Assembly: GCA_036924285.1 (NCBI GenBank)
Contig: JAYKYS010000017.1
Location: 3,391,501-3,455,500, forward strand
DNA: 64,000 nt
DNA from: Asterella californica
Taxonomy: Eukaryota; Streptophyta; Marchantiopsida; Marchantiales; Aytoniaceae
Reading direction: 5' to 3'
The position numbers and the translations under genes are program-made. The notes under the pieces were generated by a model. It searched no databases, was not told the origin of the DNA, and saw only the letters and a list, made by a program, of their open reading frames with translations. Positions 22,371-34,189 of the stretch are shown here, one piece after another (position 1 is the first letter of the stretch; each line of letters starts with the position of its first letter).

Positions 22371-24161
22371 TGTCGCGACGAGAGTCTTTCTTGAGGAGGG
22401 CGGGCCTCATGACTGTAATTGATCAGAGAAATGACTTAAAGAGAAAATAGGTTGCTGCTGGCAATGAGACCTCAAAATCCCACTTCTTGCCGTCACCAAT
22501 TACGAGACAAACACTCAAACAGACACCCAGCAGACACTCAGGTGCACAGAGAGATCTTTCAAGATTCAGAATAACTTTATTTCAGTGCCGGCTGCACCAC
22601 CAATTTCTTCAACTGTAAAGAAAATCTCTCTCTCCTCTCTTGTGCGTCTCTCTCTCAGTCTATCACTTTTCTGTCAAAAATCTACCAAGTTCACCTCAAT
22701 CTCAATCTAGTAGGTGAAATTCAGACCCTTGAATCTTATTCCTCTCCTTGCGTCAACCTCCCAACTGAAAACTCTCAGAAATTTGATTCAACAATGATCA
22801 AAAGCCTCTCATAGACCATCAAACTGATCTCTCCTCAAGAGACTGCCTCCTGTGCGTTCCAAAGGTAGTTCTGCCTCCAAACTGTATAATAGACAAAGTT
22901 CTAGCTTCTAAACACTTGTCTCCTCCTTTGCGTCGACCTCCCAACTCAATTCTTTCAGAAAACTGTTCTCCCCTACCTCCAAGCTTCTCCTGTGCGTCCC
23001 GATGGCTTCCCTCTCCGTTCTCTATAAAAGAAGTCCCCATCTCATTCGACCGCAGGTTAATTAACCTAAAAGGTAAGTCCCCAGCTAAGCTGCCCCCTGC
23101 TGTCCTTATAAGCAAAACTACTTATCACAAGCAAGCCCTTAGCTAAGCTGCCCCCTTGCTGTCCTTACGTGCAGAACCTTAATTTCTAAACCAGCTCCTT
23201 TTTTAATAAAAGCTTCACAGCTGCCTTTACAAAGCCAACTCTTTCATTACTAAAGGTCTCACAGCTTTCTTTGCCATTGCTAAGCTGACTCGATGATTAA
23301 TTAACTGATTAACAAAAGTTTCCCGTGCTCTTGATGCCACCTTGAATATACTACAAGCCATCCAATGTAGGCCGAAGCCCCAACACTTATGAGGCTGTCC
23401 CACAAGGCTTACAGTCCTCCCATATGCGCACCAGGTATCTCTCATAGTATATTCAGGATGGCTTGCGGAGGCTTAGGTCAGGAAGCTCACGATTAAGAGA
23501 GATACCGGTCTCCACTCCTAGATATGCAGGACGTGGTTGCATATCCAACATAGACTCGCTTCCAGGAGGTCAACATGCCAGAATAGGAATCAGAGGCCAG
23601 GGGGAATTGATCCTCAGACCACTTTCTCCCTAGGCAAGCGCCCTATCACTAGGATGGCCTTTGGTTCCGTTGTAAAAGGTTAAAATATCTGTACATATGC
23701 TTTTATTGAAGAAGATTTTCTGTAAAAGTCTTTACTAGCTTTTCCTATGCTTACTTCTCTATACAACTCCGTTTTTAAAGAATAAGGAGTCAAAACTATA
23801 GTATTCATGAACACCTACACACTCACGCTATCAGATTCAGAGTTGGACCCACGAGCCAGAATCGACAGATTTCTCTCTTTCGCATATTTCTCAGTCTAAA
23901 ACCCGTGCTAACTATTACTTAAAACACTTTCTGTCAAAACTGGAAGTATGAAGTCGTCCTCCTCGTCGAGCTCTACATTCTGGTACCTTTCGACCCCTTT
24001 AGGATGATATTCCAATCCAAGCTAGAGGGCAGCTTGCCAAGCATGACTCCAGCTTAGCTCCTGCCCAGCTTGATAAGCTAGGGCACAGCTTCATGAACAA
24101 ATACTGGTTGAGTGTCTTCTGAAGCTCCGTTTCATCATCTTGAACGTCACGTACTACGACA
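22371..24161 (-). repeat. T-minus 5' LTR (complete)
   Basis: 1791 bp. The minus strand starts TGTCGTAGTACGTGACG and ends CTCGTCGCGACA. It matches the 3' LTR 15475-16850 and, over its first 1.4 kb or so, the LTR at 44109. The sequence next to its end on the minus strand (TCTAGTGCTTCCACTGAGAG, just left of 22371) is the likely primer site, but I could not match it to a tRNA. Confidence 0.8.
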
Positions 24162-25087
24162 GCGTTCACACGGATTGCCACGGAGTATTATTTCAGATAG
24201 AGACTCTAAGTTCACAAGTGTCTTTTGGAAACACTTGTTTCAAAAATTGAGGACTAAGTTAAAATTTAGTACCGCCTTTCATCCAGAAACAGATGGGCAA
24301 ACGGAACGAGTTAACTCGGTTCTGAACCAATCCTTGAGGAATTATGTGAACGCGGACCAAAGTGATTGGGCGGAGTGGCTCAGTCTTGCAGAGTATTGCT
24401 ACAATTCCACGAAGCATTCAGCAACCGGCAAATTGTCCTTCTGGCTTACGGACATGAGCCAGAAGGCCCTCTTGACTTGACTCTTACAGGGAGTTCTACA
24501 TCGGCACGACCAAGAACACGGCAAACATCAGCTGAAGAGTTGGTGCGGCAATGCAACGGCGCGAGGAGCAAGTAAAGAAGAACCTCGAGAAGACACAGCA
24601 ACAGTACACGAAGTAGGTAAATAAGCATCGGTGGCAAGTGAAGTTTCAAGTGGGCGAAGAAGTATGGTTAAGTACGAAAAAATTCACACTTCCGAAGGAA
24701 ATATCGACAAAGTTTTCATCGAAGTTCGCGGGACCTTTTGTCATTGTCAAGAATCCGCACGAAGACGTCTATACATTAGACCTTCCTCGCGAGTGGCAGT
24801 TGCATCCGACTTTCCATGTTTCTTTATTAAAGAAATACTTCAAGGATGATTTGCGGCCGGAGCGCAAACAGGTACTCAGGCCTCAACCTGAAGTCGTGCA
24901 AGGCGAAGCAGAATATGATGTAGAGATCATTTTGCGATCACGGTGCAAGTCTAACCGGATGGAGTACTTGGTCAAATGGCGTGGCTACCATTTGAAGGAA
25001 GCAACTTGGATGCGAGAGGAGGAGCTAACGCACGCAAGCGAAGTATTGGATCTATTCAAACGGAGACAAGGACAACAAGGGCGTTAG
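24162..25087 (+). pseudogene. Second CHR copy: integrase core end and chromodomain
   Basis: Continuation of 15474 after the T-minus insertion. It has IISDRDSKF (second Asp) and FHPETDGQTERVN (catalytic Glu intact here, unlike the changed neighbourhood in CHR-1). A frame change near 24440-24480 and a TAG near 24616 break it. The last part (24638-25087) is open: GEEVWLSTK, LHPTFHVSLLKKYF, and a chromodomain at about 24905-25065 with EYLVKWRGY. W-V-P is W-M-R in this chromodomain, a change at a usually conserved position. Confidence 0.85.
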
Positions 25088-25818
25088 CAAGATGAGGACA
25101 TCTCACTCCAACGAGGAGTGAAGAAACGACGAACCATACGAGTAGTAACTTGAGGTGATTTGGACCGATGGACTTTGTAGCTTTGTCTTGTACTTGGAAA
25201 TAAAGATTTTGTTTCTTGAAATTTTGTCTAAGTGTATTGGTAGTGCATGGCTATGACTAGTTCTGATCAGATGCTTAGGATGTTGTCAAGAGGAGGAACG
25301 AAGCACACTCAAAGGAAGGGAGCTGGTTTGGATAAGCATCTAAATCAAGACTAAGTCTTGATTTCAAGACTTAGGTTTGCCGTAGCGTTGGCAAAGAAGT
25401 ATGAAATTTCATACTTGTCTTGGGACTTGGGGTGATCTTGCTTTACGGGTTTCTAACTGCAAAGTAAACTTAGTCGTGCGTCTAAGTCAAATCAGATTAC
25501 GACCAGAAAGTGAGTTTCGGGAGACCTCGTAAGTAGGTGTGAATACTTATAGTTAGCAAGTTAGAGTCTTAAGTAGAATGTTTAGAAGTTGTCAACTAGT
25601 TTTGTTTAGGGTGGGCCGAAAAGATAAGACTTTTCCCGAGACTAGTTGGAATTTTCTAAGTGTTCTAGCGACAACTTAAGACTCAAGCCAAGAAGAGAAT
25701 TGCGGGTTAGCTACTAGAACGCAATTCTGGTGCCAAGGGGTTGGCTACCCATTCTGAACTTGGCGTTAACTTAAGGATCATTGTTGATGAGGGCATCAAC
25801 CCCCAAAGTGGGGATGAG
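25088..25818 (+). other. Second CHR copy 3' noncoding region and polypurine tract
   Basis: Collinear with 12379-13113. The inverted repeats are kept at about 25347-25370, 25397-25416 and 25695-25730. The polypurine tract AAAGTGGGGATGAG ends at 25818, against the LTR. No coding sequence seen. Confidence 0.65.
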
Positions 25819-26966
25819 TGTCGCGATCCTCATTCTCAAGATCGGACGCAGATGCGAACAACAGAACCCTAGCGGACTTGCGCTAGGTTGTGAACGCTGC
25901 GAGTAGGACTTAACGACTTGGCTGGGAAGTCGAGATCAGATGAACCCTAAGTGGGTCTCTGAACCAAGGTTAGAACCTTGGGTTAGGACATAAGGGCCTA
26001 CTCCAAGAGGACCCCAGACAACGCTAACCTAAGGGGGCGAGTATGAGAACGGACCGAAACATGAGTATGAGATATAGGTCTGAGATGTGGATCCGAGTCG
26101 TGGGACCGAGACGTGGGTCCGAGACGTAGACGGACCGTGGTTCGGACGCTGGTCCGAATCACAGGGTTCGAGTCTAGATCTAGACCACAGGTTTCCGGAA
26201 AATGACTAAGTGTTGGAGCTCCAGGGACGTTTTAGGTTGTGGACGGAGCTCCACGTAAGATCTAGAGGCGAGTAAGATATCATTAGAAAGGTCTCGGCGA
26301 GAGCTTTCCAGTAATATGTAGCACTCCTCGATCTGACCTCCGAGGTGAGAATTATGGACGAACCACGATCGGGTTGTGGTATAATTTTCAGGAACAAAGA
26401 GGAGGGCCGGGCTGCCGATCCCCAGAAGTATATAAGAGGGGGGCTCGATGCCTGGGTGGGTCAGGACGAGTCACCCGACCCCAGGGTTCGACAGACGGAC
26501 TCTGGGGGCATGAGGTGATGGCTGGGCCGATTCCAAGGCACGTTTCGGTCCAGACTTGGACGTCTAGACTTAGGAACGATGTAAGGGCTGGGGCAAGACT
26601 AGGGAATGAGTCGGCCGGTTAGATCACCGTTCGGGAGCCTAGACCCAGACGGACATCACGGGCGATTGGACCGCTAGGTGTGCTGGAGGTACCGTTTAGG
26701 ACCCTGGACTTTATGGGAAGTCCGCCCCAAGTCATCTTGGGACTTGCTCATGTTTGAGACCGACCTATGCAGGTCTAGGTTGTGACTTAGGATTGCTGAG
26801 CTTGATGATTAGGGAGACGGTCCGGCTCCGGTCCGGACCAAACTGAGATAAGGTAAGTGGTGCATGGACGCTAACTTGTGATTATGTTTGCAGGTTAGCA
26901 GTGTAAATTTCGTGACCTACTGAGCAAGAGCTTCCGCTGGCGCAACAAGGCGGTAGGTGCGCGAAA
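25819..26966 (+). repeat. CHR right-hand LTR
   Basis: Starts TGTCGCGATCC and ends GGTGCGCGAAA. TATATAAG at 26429-26436. The next four bases are CACA (26967-26970), equal to the four bases before the leftmost CHR LTR (6581-6584). This would be a target duplication for the whole 6585-26966 chain if the LTR ends at GAAA. With a canonical CA-type end there is no match. Confidence 0.75.
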
Positions 26967-27346
26967 CACACCACTGAAATTAGGCTTAGCTTACACATGA
27001 CCGCAAGATGGTTTGATGGTCCGGGCTCGAGCTCCACCCCCGTACTCTCGCACTCCGCTCTCAAGCCTCCGCACTCACGCACCTCTGCATCACACCGCAA
27101 CACTCCCGCTCACTCTCCGCTACGCTCCGCTTGGAATAGAGTTTCACTCGGATCAACCGCATACAAGAAGAAAACATATTCCACAAAGGTCGAAATCTAT
27201 CAAATACGCACATGCGGGTTTATGTCAGATTTTGATCACCCACGACCTTCTTTTTCTTGTAACTCCTTCGATCCTTCACCGAATCGGATGATTTTTGGTG
27301 CGTTAGAATCATCTTCTCAGCGTGCACCTACTGCACTCCTCATCGC

Positions 27347-27508
27347 CAGAAATTGCTGATCCACACCTATCCAATTTCTGCCAATGCACATCTGCCGACC
27401 TCAAATTGACCCCAAAAAACCTATCACCAGAAATTGCTGACCCACGTCTATCGACGTCCACTGACGCACATCTGCCGACCTCAAATTGACCTCAAAAAAC
27501 TTGTCACA
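27347..27508. repeat. 81-bp tandem duplication
   Basis: Two adjacent units start CAGAAATTGCTGA at 27347 and 27428. They share CACATCTGCCGACCTCAAAT and the following AAAAAAC stretch, and differ mainly in the middle. Confidence 0.75.
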
Positions 27509-29249
27509 TAAAATTTCAGCAGCACTTCCACACTACCTCACCACAAATTTGATTAAGAATAGATCCAAACACTACCAATTCGCACAACAATCAACCACAC
27601 GATCAAAAAGAACCACTCTGCACATGCGCGCACCTGCAAATCGAAAGTACCAAAGATCTACCCACTTCAAAGATACCACCGGCACAAATCTACGACCTGA
27701 AAGCTCTCAATCAGACCTTGTGAATTGAGTTCTTCAAGTGATAAATGATATGTACTCACTCCACCATGCCAACAGACACTAAATAATCACTAAAGTCGAT
27801 CCAAATCTACTCTGTGCATAAGAGAATCCAAATTGCGCTCACCAAGACTATCCACCATAACCAGGAGCTTGAAGGCTTAACTCGAAAAACTAAAGCCTAC
27901 AAGCCCTACTTGCGAAGTATACCCTTAGTAGGGCTAGCCAAAGAACCTACGCTAACGGCACTAATGGCCCTACTGGGATTAGCCACTATGCAATCGGCCA
28001 CCTAGCTCATGTGCTCAACTGATGTGACATACGTCAACACCAGAAAAGACAGAGAACTTCTCTAGTATGATAGTATGGTTTCGTCTACCTTGGATGTTCC
28101 ACTTTGGAGTTCAAGTCGAAAGTTGTAACAGTACGTTGACGAGTTGGTAAATCAAGCTTGGTGTGAGGCTTTTGTACCACCAGTAGTGGAGTCGCGTCAC
28201 GTTCCTATTGCTGGACTTGTTATCTTGTCACCCCTAGGTACAATGTCGATTGAAAGATAGTTTCCATGACATGGTGTATGTGGTTGGATCTATCCGGTGA
28301 GATCAGTATTGATTTGGCTGCAATATTGCAAGCCACCGTACAAGTACAACAGTATTTTTAGATGGAGAAAGGTGAGATGACGAGACGAATATCATTACAT
28401 CATGTTACGTAGTTGGTACAGAGATACCTAAATCTACTTGATGTCAGCAGTTAGTGAATATCAACTAGCATTACCGTCAGATATCTTGCTGCTGGAGATG
28501 TTACACCTTGATCGGATTGACAACATCCATGTGGTGATTGCAGAGTGGTCATATCAAGGTCACAAACGTACGAAAGAAGATCAGGACTTGTATGACTCAC
28601 GATCTATCATGTTTTGGAAGATATTTAGGATCTTGTGACATATACAAGTACATTAAGAATGTCCTCCATGACGTTAGATATGTCCACGTTGTATGCAACG
28701 AGATAACTGATTCGACCTTTGTGTGATATGGATTACAAACAAACAACTAATGATAAGACGACGTAGTACCCAACCTCATGATCTTAACATCCACAAAGGT
28801 GCATACCACACAGTTGAGATAGATGACTATCTAGAGTTAGAAAGACCTAACCGTTAGCTAAGGAGCAATTGTAGTACACTTATGTAGATGTATGACATCA
28901 TATGTATGTTGTGTTTATATGTCGTTCGTTTGACAACTATGTGTGTTGTGTAGCAGTGTTATATGCATGATAGCTATCATGCTATGTAGCGACTCTGCTA
29001 GTTAAAAAAGTGCACTGTAGCTAGTCCTATTAGAGCAGTTAGTACTATAAGGAGAGGTTCTTGACTCTGACCTCTTTGAGGATATAGTGCTGGTTAGAGC
29101 TTGAAAGTCTCAAGTTCTTTTGAGTTGAGTCTTCAAGCTCTTGGCTATGGTAGATGAGCCGAGTGAAGAAAATATGGATTCTGTGATGTATAGAGTGGAT
29201 TTAGCTTGACTATGATATCATATGTGTTGTTGGTTTGACAATGACTTAG

Positions 29250-29690
29250 ACCGCGCAAGAGATAAAAATAAATCTTCTATCCCTTCGAGTAATCATCTCA
29301 GGGACAAGCACGGGCCGTCATCAAGTTAATCCTGAATGGATACGTCTGAATAATAAGATCAGCTCGGGAGATAAAAATGGATCTTTTACCTCCCCCAATA
29401 GTAATCTCAAGAAGAGAAACGGATCGATTTTCATGTTAACCTTAGACGGAGACGTCAGAGTAAGTAGATCTATCCAGGAGGTAAAAAGGAATCTTTTATT
29501 TCCATGAGTAGTCATCTCAAGGAGCAACACGGATCAGTTATCAAGTTAACACCGGACAGTTACCAAATAATTAGACCATCTCGGGAGATAAAAAAGAATA
29601 TTTTACCTCCTCGAGTAGTAATCTCAAAGAGAAGCACAGATTGGTTATCCCCCAAAGGATACGTCTGAGTAATTAGACCTGCACAGTAAT
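29250..29690. repeat. Minisatellite, about 109-bp unit, four copies
   Basis: The shared motif GGGAGATAAAAA...TCTTTTACCTCC recurs at 29259, 29368, 29478 and 29585 (spacings 109, 110, 107). Each unit also holds AGTAATCTCAA and GTTATCAAGTTAA-like parts. GGAGGTAAAA and TTTTACCTCC form an inverted repeat inside each unit. Confidence 0.7.
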
Positions 29691-30547
29691 GCGAGTGAAG
29701 ATTTTTCTCATATATGGGACAAGTCTTGTCACCTTATATGGCTCATAGTTATTTGGATGGCTGTTAGTCCTTATGACTTTCTTGACGTTAGATTTTAAGA
29801 TTTATGTGATCTTTGTCACGATCTCCTTCCTGTTTTTATTTTTCTTCATTCTCTAATGATATTGGTTATAAGTTGGACCTTGTACCCTTTGTGAGATATC
29901 CCCATAGGAAGAGATTATAGTCCCGAGGTTGATCATTTAGACAGAAGATCTTGGAGTCCGGGTACTGTCTCTCTTGTACTCAGTAAGCTATTACTTTCAT
30001 TCCACAAGTTATAAACAATTCTCTTATTTTATCTCGGGAGCTTATGCTCTTGGGGTATAACTAATTCACATCATTCTCTTTGTTTTCATCTCTTAGATAT
30101 TCTTATTTGCATGACCTCCTTTCATTATGGTATTTTTCCTCTTTGATTGATTTCCCTCAATGAGGTCTTTGGAGTATCAACTCATTGAGCTCTACCCCAA
30201 TATCATCACATTTTGTTACCGCTATCGACTTCAAACTTGGATGTCACCACCAATAGCTCTCACTAGCTTTGGATGCATTTACTCATCATCGAACATGGAT
30301 GTTCAAACTTCTTCAAGAGGACAGAATACTACCACTAGACTTCCTACGCCATCGACAATCTCTCTGTAGCCAATTATGACTATTCAAGCAGCTACTACGA
30401 GCACGGCTGCATCGTCAATGATTTCAATGACCTAGACATCACCAGCCACATTTATGACAACACAAAGACTACGCGATGGAACATTCCAAATATCAGCTTC
30501 AATGGAAGGAGATATTTCAACTCTTCATTAGCAAATCTGAGTTTATT

Positions 30548-31400
30548 TGTCTATAATCTTGAGAATTAAGGACAATAGACACAAGACATTCAACATATCT
30601 CCATATGTAGCATAAAACATTCCGTTCTCCAAGAATATTTACACTATTTATGCTGCTCTAAGTTCTAAAATCTGTTCAAACTCACAAACGCTCGAATTTT
30701 ATCCAGAAATCTCTTCTTCTCAAAAAACCACACGGCTTCCAGACCCTTCAAAAGACGCTCTGGACCCTAGCATACAATTACTACTTAAAATACCACACAA
30801 ATGCACATTGAGAAGACCGAGAAGACGATTAATGCTTCTAGGTCACGGCTTCCAATCTTCCCACGTCGGCTTCCAGAAGCAAATCTCAGCTTCTGGGGGG
30901 TTCAACTCGGCTTCTAACACCTCTAGAAGACTACCTCTGCTCCGTAGAAGTCAATTACTATTCCTTATCACAAAATACTCTTACTATTTCCAACGAGTTA
31001 GATTAATCACATGGTGTATGTCCCTTGTAGCCTTCCTAGGCTTCTGCTTGCTAAAACAGTCTTCTGGCAGCACTACAACGACATTCACATTCACTGATAC
31101 TCAAATGAAGCTTCTGAAACCAAATAGAAGAAAGGATGAAGATGGGAAGATGAGGGAAGAGAGAGAAGAAGAGAAAATCAATACAAGAGGAAATAAAAGA
31201 AAAGACAAAATAAGATTCTGACTGGCTTCTAGTCCGGATCCTGACTAACAAGCCGTCCCTGCTTGTAGTAAATTGGGGAAGAAGACCAAGATCTGCTTAC
31301 AATCCCACTATCTTCCGATTGAGGATGATGTCTCCTGCTACGGAAAGAAGACTTCTAGCTTCTTCTGCTCTTGCTCCGACTACTCTGACTCAGGGGATCA
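30548..31400 (-). repeat. LTR-like 3' end block of an ORF1-bearing unit (A2 type)
   Basis: Reverse complement of 60490-61303: shared landmarks are GTGTGGTTTT, CTTAGAACTTAGAGCAGC, ACTACAAGCAGGGA and GATCCGGACTAGAAGCC. The last 150 bp or so also match the end of the LTR at 43262-44107. The plus strand begins TGTCTATAATC at 30548, a plausible terminus (CA on the minus strand). The other end of this unit could not be fixed. It lies downstream of the broken ORF1 relative at 32416-42646. Confidence 0.55.
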
Positions 31401-32415
31401 ATTTTTCATGGGCAGTCCATGCATGGATCCGAAGTGCTCCACTGGATGAGAAAAGCTTGGACTCTGCACAACTTCTAACAATCACCACCACCCAACAGGA
31501 AGGCTTCTCATGCACAATTGGGTATGATTTGATGAAACCCAATCCCCAGAAGACATAGACAAAGCTTCTGCAAACAAAATCTGAAATCTAATCCATGAGA
31601 AGAAGTTACATTGATTTCGGGAAGTTCTTCCTTCGGCTTCTTGTCACTACCCCTCGACACACCAACCTAGAAGTAGGATTGCACGAGGATGCCGTTCCCT
31701 GTCTATGCTGTCTACTTGTGTCTACATTCTTACGATCTCTTCTTAGGAGAGGAGATGCAGACCTACTCTATGTGTAACCAAACTCTATGTGTAGCCTCGC
31801 GTGTAGTGTGTGTGTGTGTTAATTTCTACATCGACATCAATCTTATACAGTTGTCTCGCATCGCAGGAAAGAGATCCCTTCCAATCACAACTACAGCCCA
31901 GAGATAAAATGGGACATTGTCAGAGGGCCACCTTCTCCTAGACGTCGGTTCTCCTTGGTTTGGAAAAGTACTTCCTACTCCTACCGTAACTAATCTTACC
32001 ACATGGACAGTTATCCTAAAAATATAAAGGGAGAGTTATCCAGCTTAAAATAGCTAACTCTAATTTTCTACAAAATAGTAAGGTATAAACAACTAACTAG
32101 TCTACTGCCTATTCCTGGTCACCAGGTGTGACCTCCATGAGATCCGCACCTGTCTGATCATCTAACTCGGCTTCTGGTACCATGGGCGGCCATGCTGGTA
32201 CCTTTGGTGCGGCTGAGGTGGCATCTGTCTCAATGACAACCATGTGTGCTTTTGCAATTTCTCGGAAGTCGAAAGAGGTCTCTAGGAAGCCGAATCCACC
32301 TGCGCTTCTTGGCTCTTCTGCAAGACCTACTCAATGTTGGGAGTTGGACAGTCTCATAGGGGTTAGAGGTAGTCATTATCTCCACTCTGAACACATGGGA
32401 AGCCATCTCCTCTTC
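31401..32415. other. Noncoding tail of the ORF1-relative unit
   Basis: About 1 kb between the last recognisable coding segment of the minus-strand ORF1 relative and the A2 block. It holds a short TGTGTGTG run at 31807-31818 and no conserved frame. I see nothing further in it. Confidence 0.4.
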
Positions 32416-33884
32416 CTATCTTCTAGAAGACGTGTTGTCTTCTAGAGCTTCCTTGCTCGTCTCCTCTACTTCCAATGCTCTTACCTTCAAGTGAACAACG
32501 AGGTCGAACTCCTCCTTTTTGAGATCTTTCACATGGGCTGGTCCTGCACCGGAAGACGTGGTTGCAGGGGTGAGAACCGAGAGAAGACCGTAGAGAGTCT
32601 TCAGACCCTCGACTTGCCGATCCAAGAAGCGAAACATGTTCTCCTTGCATACCACCAACATCTCTCTAGAGACGTCTCATGTGCGGGCTAAGGTCAGAAT
32701 TTTCCTCCCCGCGGTGAAGTTAAACTTCTTCCGAAGCACTTCTCTAATCTGCGCCATGATCTCCTTACCTCAGGCTTCTGCTTCCAATCGCTGCATCTTC
32801 TCCTCTGCAGCTTCCCGTTGTGCACTCCAAGTTGTCTTCTCTTCTTCCAGATCAGTTAACTTATCCATGATCCGCAGAACTTCTTGCTCTCTCTGCTGAA
32901 GTCGCACATGCAAGTCCTGGTGGCTCTTTCGCAGTTGGACCAATTTCTTAACAGAAGTAGAAGCTTCTGTCTTGTACTTCGTGGCAATCTTCTTTGTGGT
33001 GCGAAGGTTGGCTTCCATATCTTCGACCCTCTACTTTTGAGCTTCCTCCTGCTGAATCAAGGTCCGAAGATCAAATCTCGACTGCAGGGGCTTCTCCACC
33101 AACTCCATCGCTGGTTGGATCTTGGTGCAAAAGAAGGCACTAAACTCTTCCAATCTTCTTCTCGCAGAAGACAGGTTCATGCCTACAAACCGGTCCGTGA
33201 TAGCTTCCTTGTCTTCCTGAGGCATCTGCATCTCTTCCACCACGATGGTCTTCTCCTTCTGCACTCGGGAAGATGTTACTCTCGATGTCTTCTTAGGTGG
33301 AAGATCTCTTCTCACCGCAGAAGCAAACCTCTTCTCTACGCAGCCTCTTGTGATAATCGGAACATCAATCCAAGTCTTGTCTTTTGGAGTCTTCGGAAGA
33401 CTCCCTGTAGTCGCAAGAATTGTCTTCTGATGGTCGTAGTGCCGAGGGTGTCTTCTTGCGAATATAACTCTGATCCGGAGTGGATGGTGGGATCAGATGT
33501 GCTCTTCCTAGGAATGCTCTTAGATCTCATCCTCCTCGGTGTCAACGTGTCTTCCGACTCGCTAGAATCAACTTCTCGAATAGTGATCGTCTTCTGATGC
33601 GTGTCCGGTCCTTCCTGAGGCACTAGAGTGAGAGGAGACATGACACCTACTCGGTCTTCTTCCTCTGGGGTCTCCTCCTTGATCTCTCGCTGTCCCGTTG
33701 GTCCATACTTGGTCACATGTGTCTCCTTCAAGTCCCCCTTGGACACAATACAAATAGCAAAAGAAAGGGGCGAGATGTCCTCCGACTAGGGTGCCCAAGT
33801 AAGCTAACTCGGCATGGATGTAAGCATGGAAGAAGGCGCTCCAGCTGACGACCTCTCCTGCGCAAACAACTTCTAGGAACTCCA
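32416..33884 (-). pseudogene. Diverged ORF1 relative, C-terminal part (broken)
   Basis: Minus strand, continuing 42646-42183 after the copia insertion. In order: FFHAYIHAELAYLGTLV (33884-33770), aligning with the HRHVLKLWN..LAYIGPFVS block of the 48801-50633 protein; a charged, Ser/Thr-rich linker with RRMRSKSIPRKS (33600-33450); LSSARRRLEEFSAFF (about 33170); a coiled coil with DLEEEKTTWSAQREAAEEK (33018-32770); and a last helical segment (32661-32416). The layout, globular domain then charged linker then coiled coil, is the same as in ORF1, but sequence identity is low. Several frame changes. Possibly related to the putative gypsy-type transposon domain (PF04195), from memory only. Confidence 0.6.
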
Positions 33885-34141
33885 TGTTGGAAATGAACTA
33901 TTGGTAGAATAGGCTAAGGTAAAACTCTAAGTCACGGCATAAGGACAGTGTGAGTGTGAGAGAGCTCTTGGAGAGAGTGTAGGCATAACCAAGCAAAATG
34001 AATTACTCAATAATGTACATTGGCCTTGGGCCTGGATAATATAGTCTTGGTCTTGACCTTGGTGACCTTACAAAAGGTCACCACCTAATAACCTGAACCA
34101 GTTACTGTAAAAGAGTACTCATATTGTAACATATTCTAACA
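33885..34141 (-). repeat. Copia 3' LTR
   Basis: 257 bp, nearly identical to 41929-42182. It contains a short run of GTGAGTGTGAGAGAG. The polypurine tract lies just right of it (34142-34157, minus strand CTGAGTGGGAG). Confidence 0.9.
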
Positions 34142-34189
34142 CTCCCACTCAGTAACAGTTCAGATAAAAACATTATCAGCTAGAAAACA

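Larger units (their letters stand above)
15475..24161 (-). mobile_element. T-minus: nested Ty3/gypsy element, 8.7 kb
   Basis: Inserted in the integrase gene of the second CHR copy; the CHR sequence continues on the other side at 24162. The flank is GCAT (15471-15474) on the left and GCGT (24162-24165) on the right, one transition apart. 5' LTR 22371-24161; 3' LTR 15475-16850, shortened. Gag, protease, RT, RNase H and integrase all lie on the minus strand. Coding is broken by stops and frame changes, but the LTRs look very similar to each other by eye, so this is a fairly young insertion. Confidence 0.88.
26967..30547. other. 3.6 kb without a recognised gene
   Basis: No reading frame longer than about 120 codons and no motif I can name. 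It starts with GC-rich sequence (27010-27160), then has an 81-bp tandem duplication (27347-27508), unique AT-rich sequence, and four diverged copies of a 109-bp repeat (29250-29690). Degenerate coding-like stretches near 28130-28860 do not match a family I recognise. It may be an old element beyond recognition or true intergenic DNA. Confidence 0.5.

Noticed and set aside
28130..28860. A decayed host gene; KGAYHTVEID near 28795 recalls Pelota/eRF1 proteins
   Set aside because: The match is about ten residues, flanks carry stops in every frame, and no other Pelota motif is in place. Likely chance.
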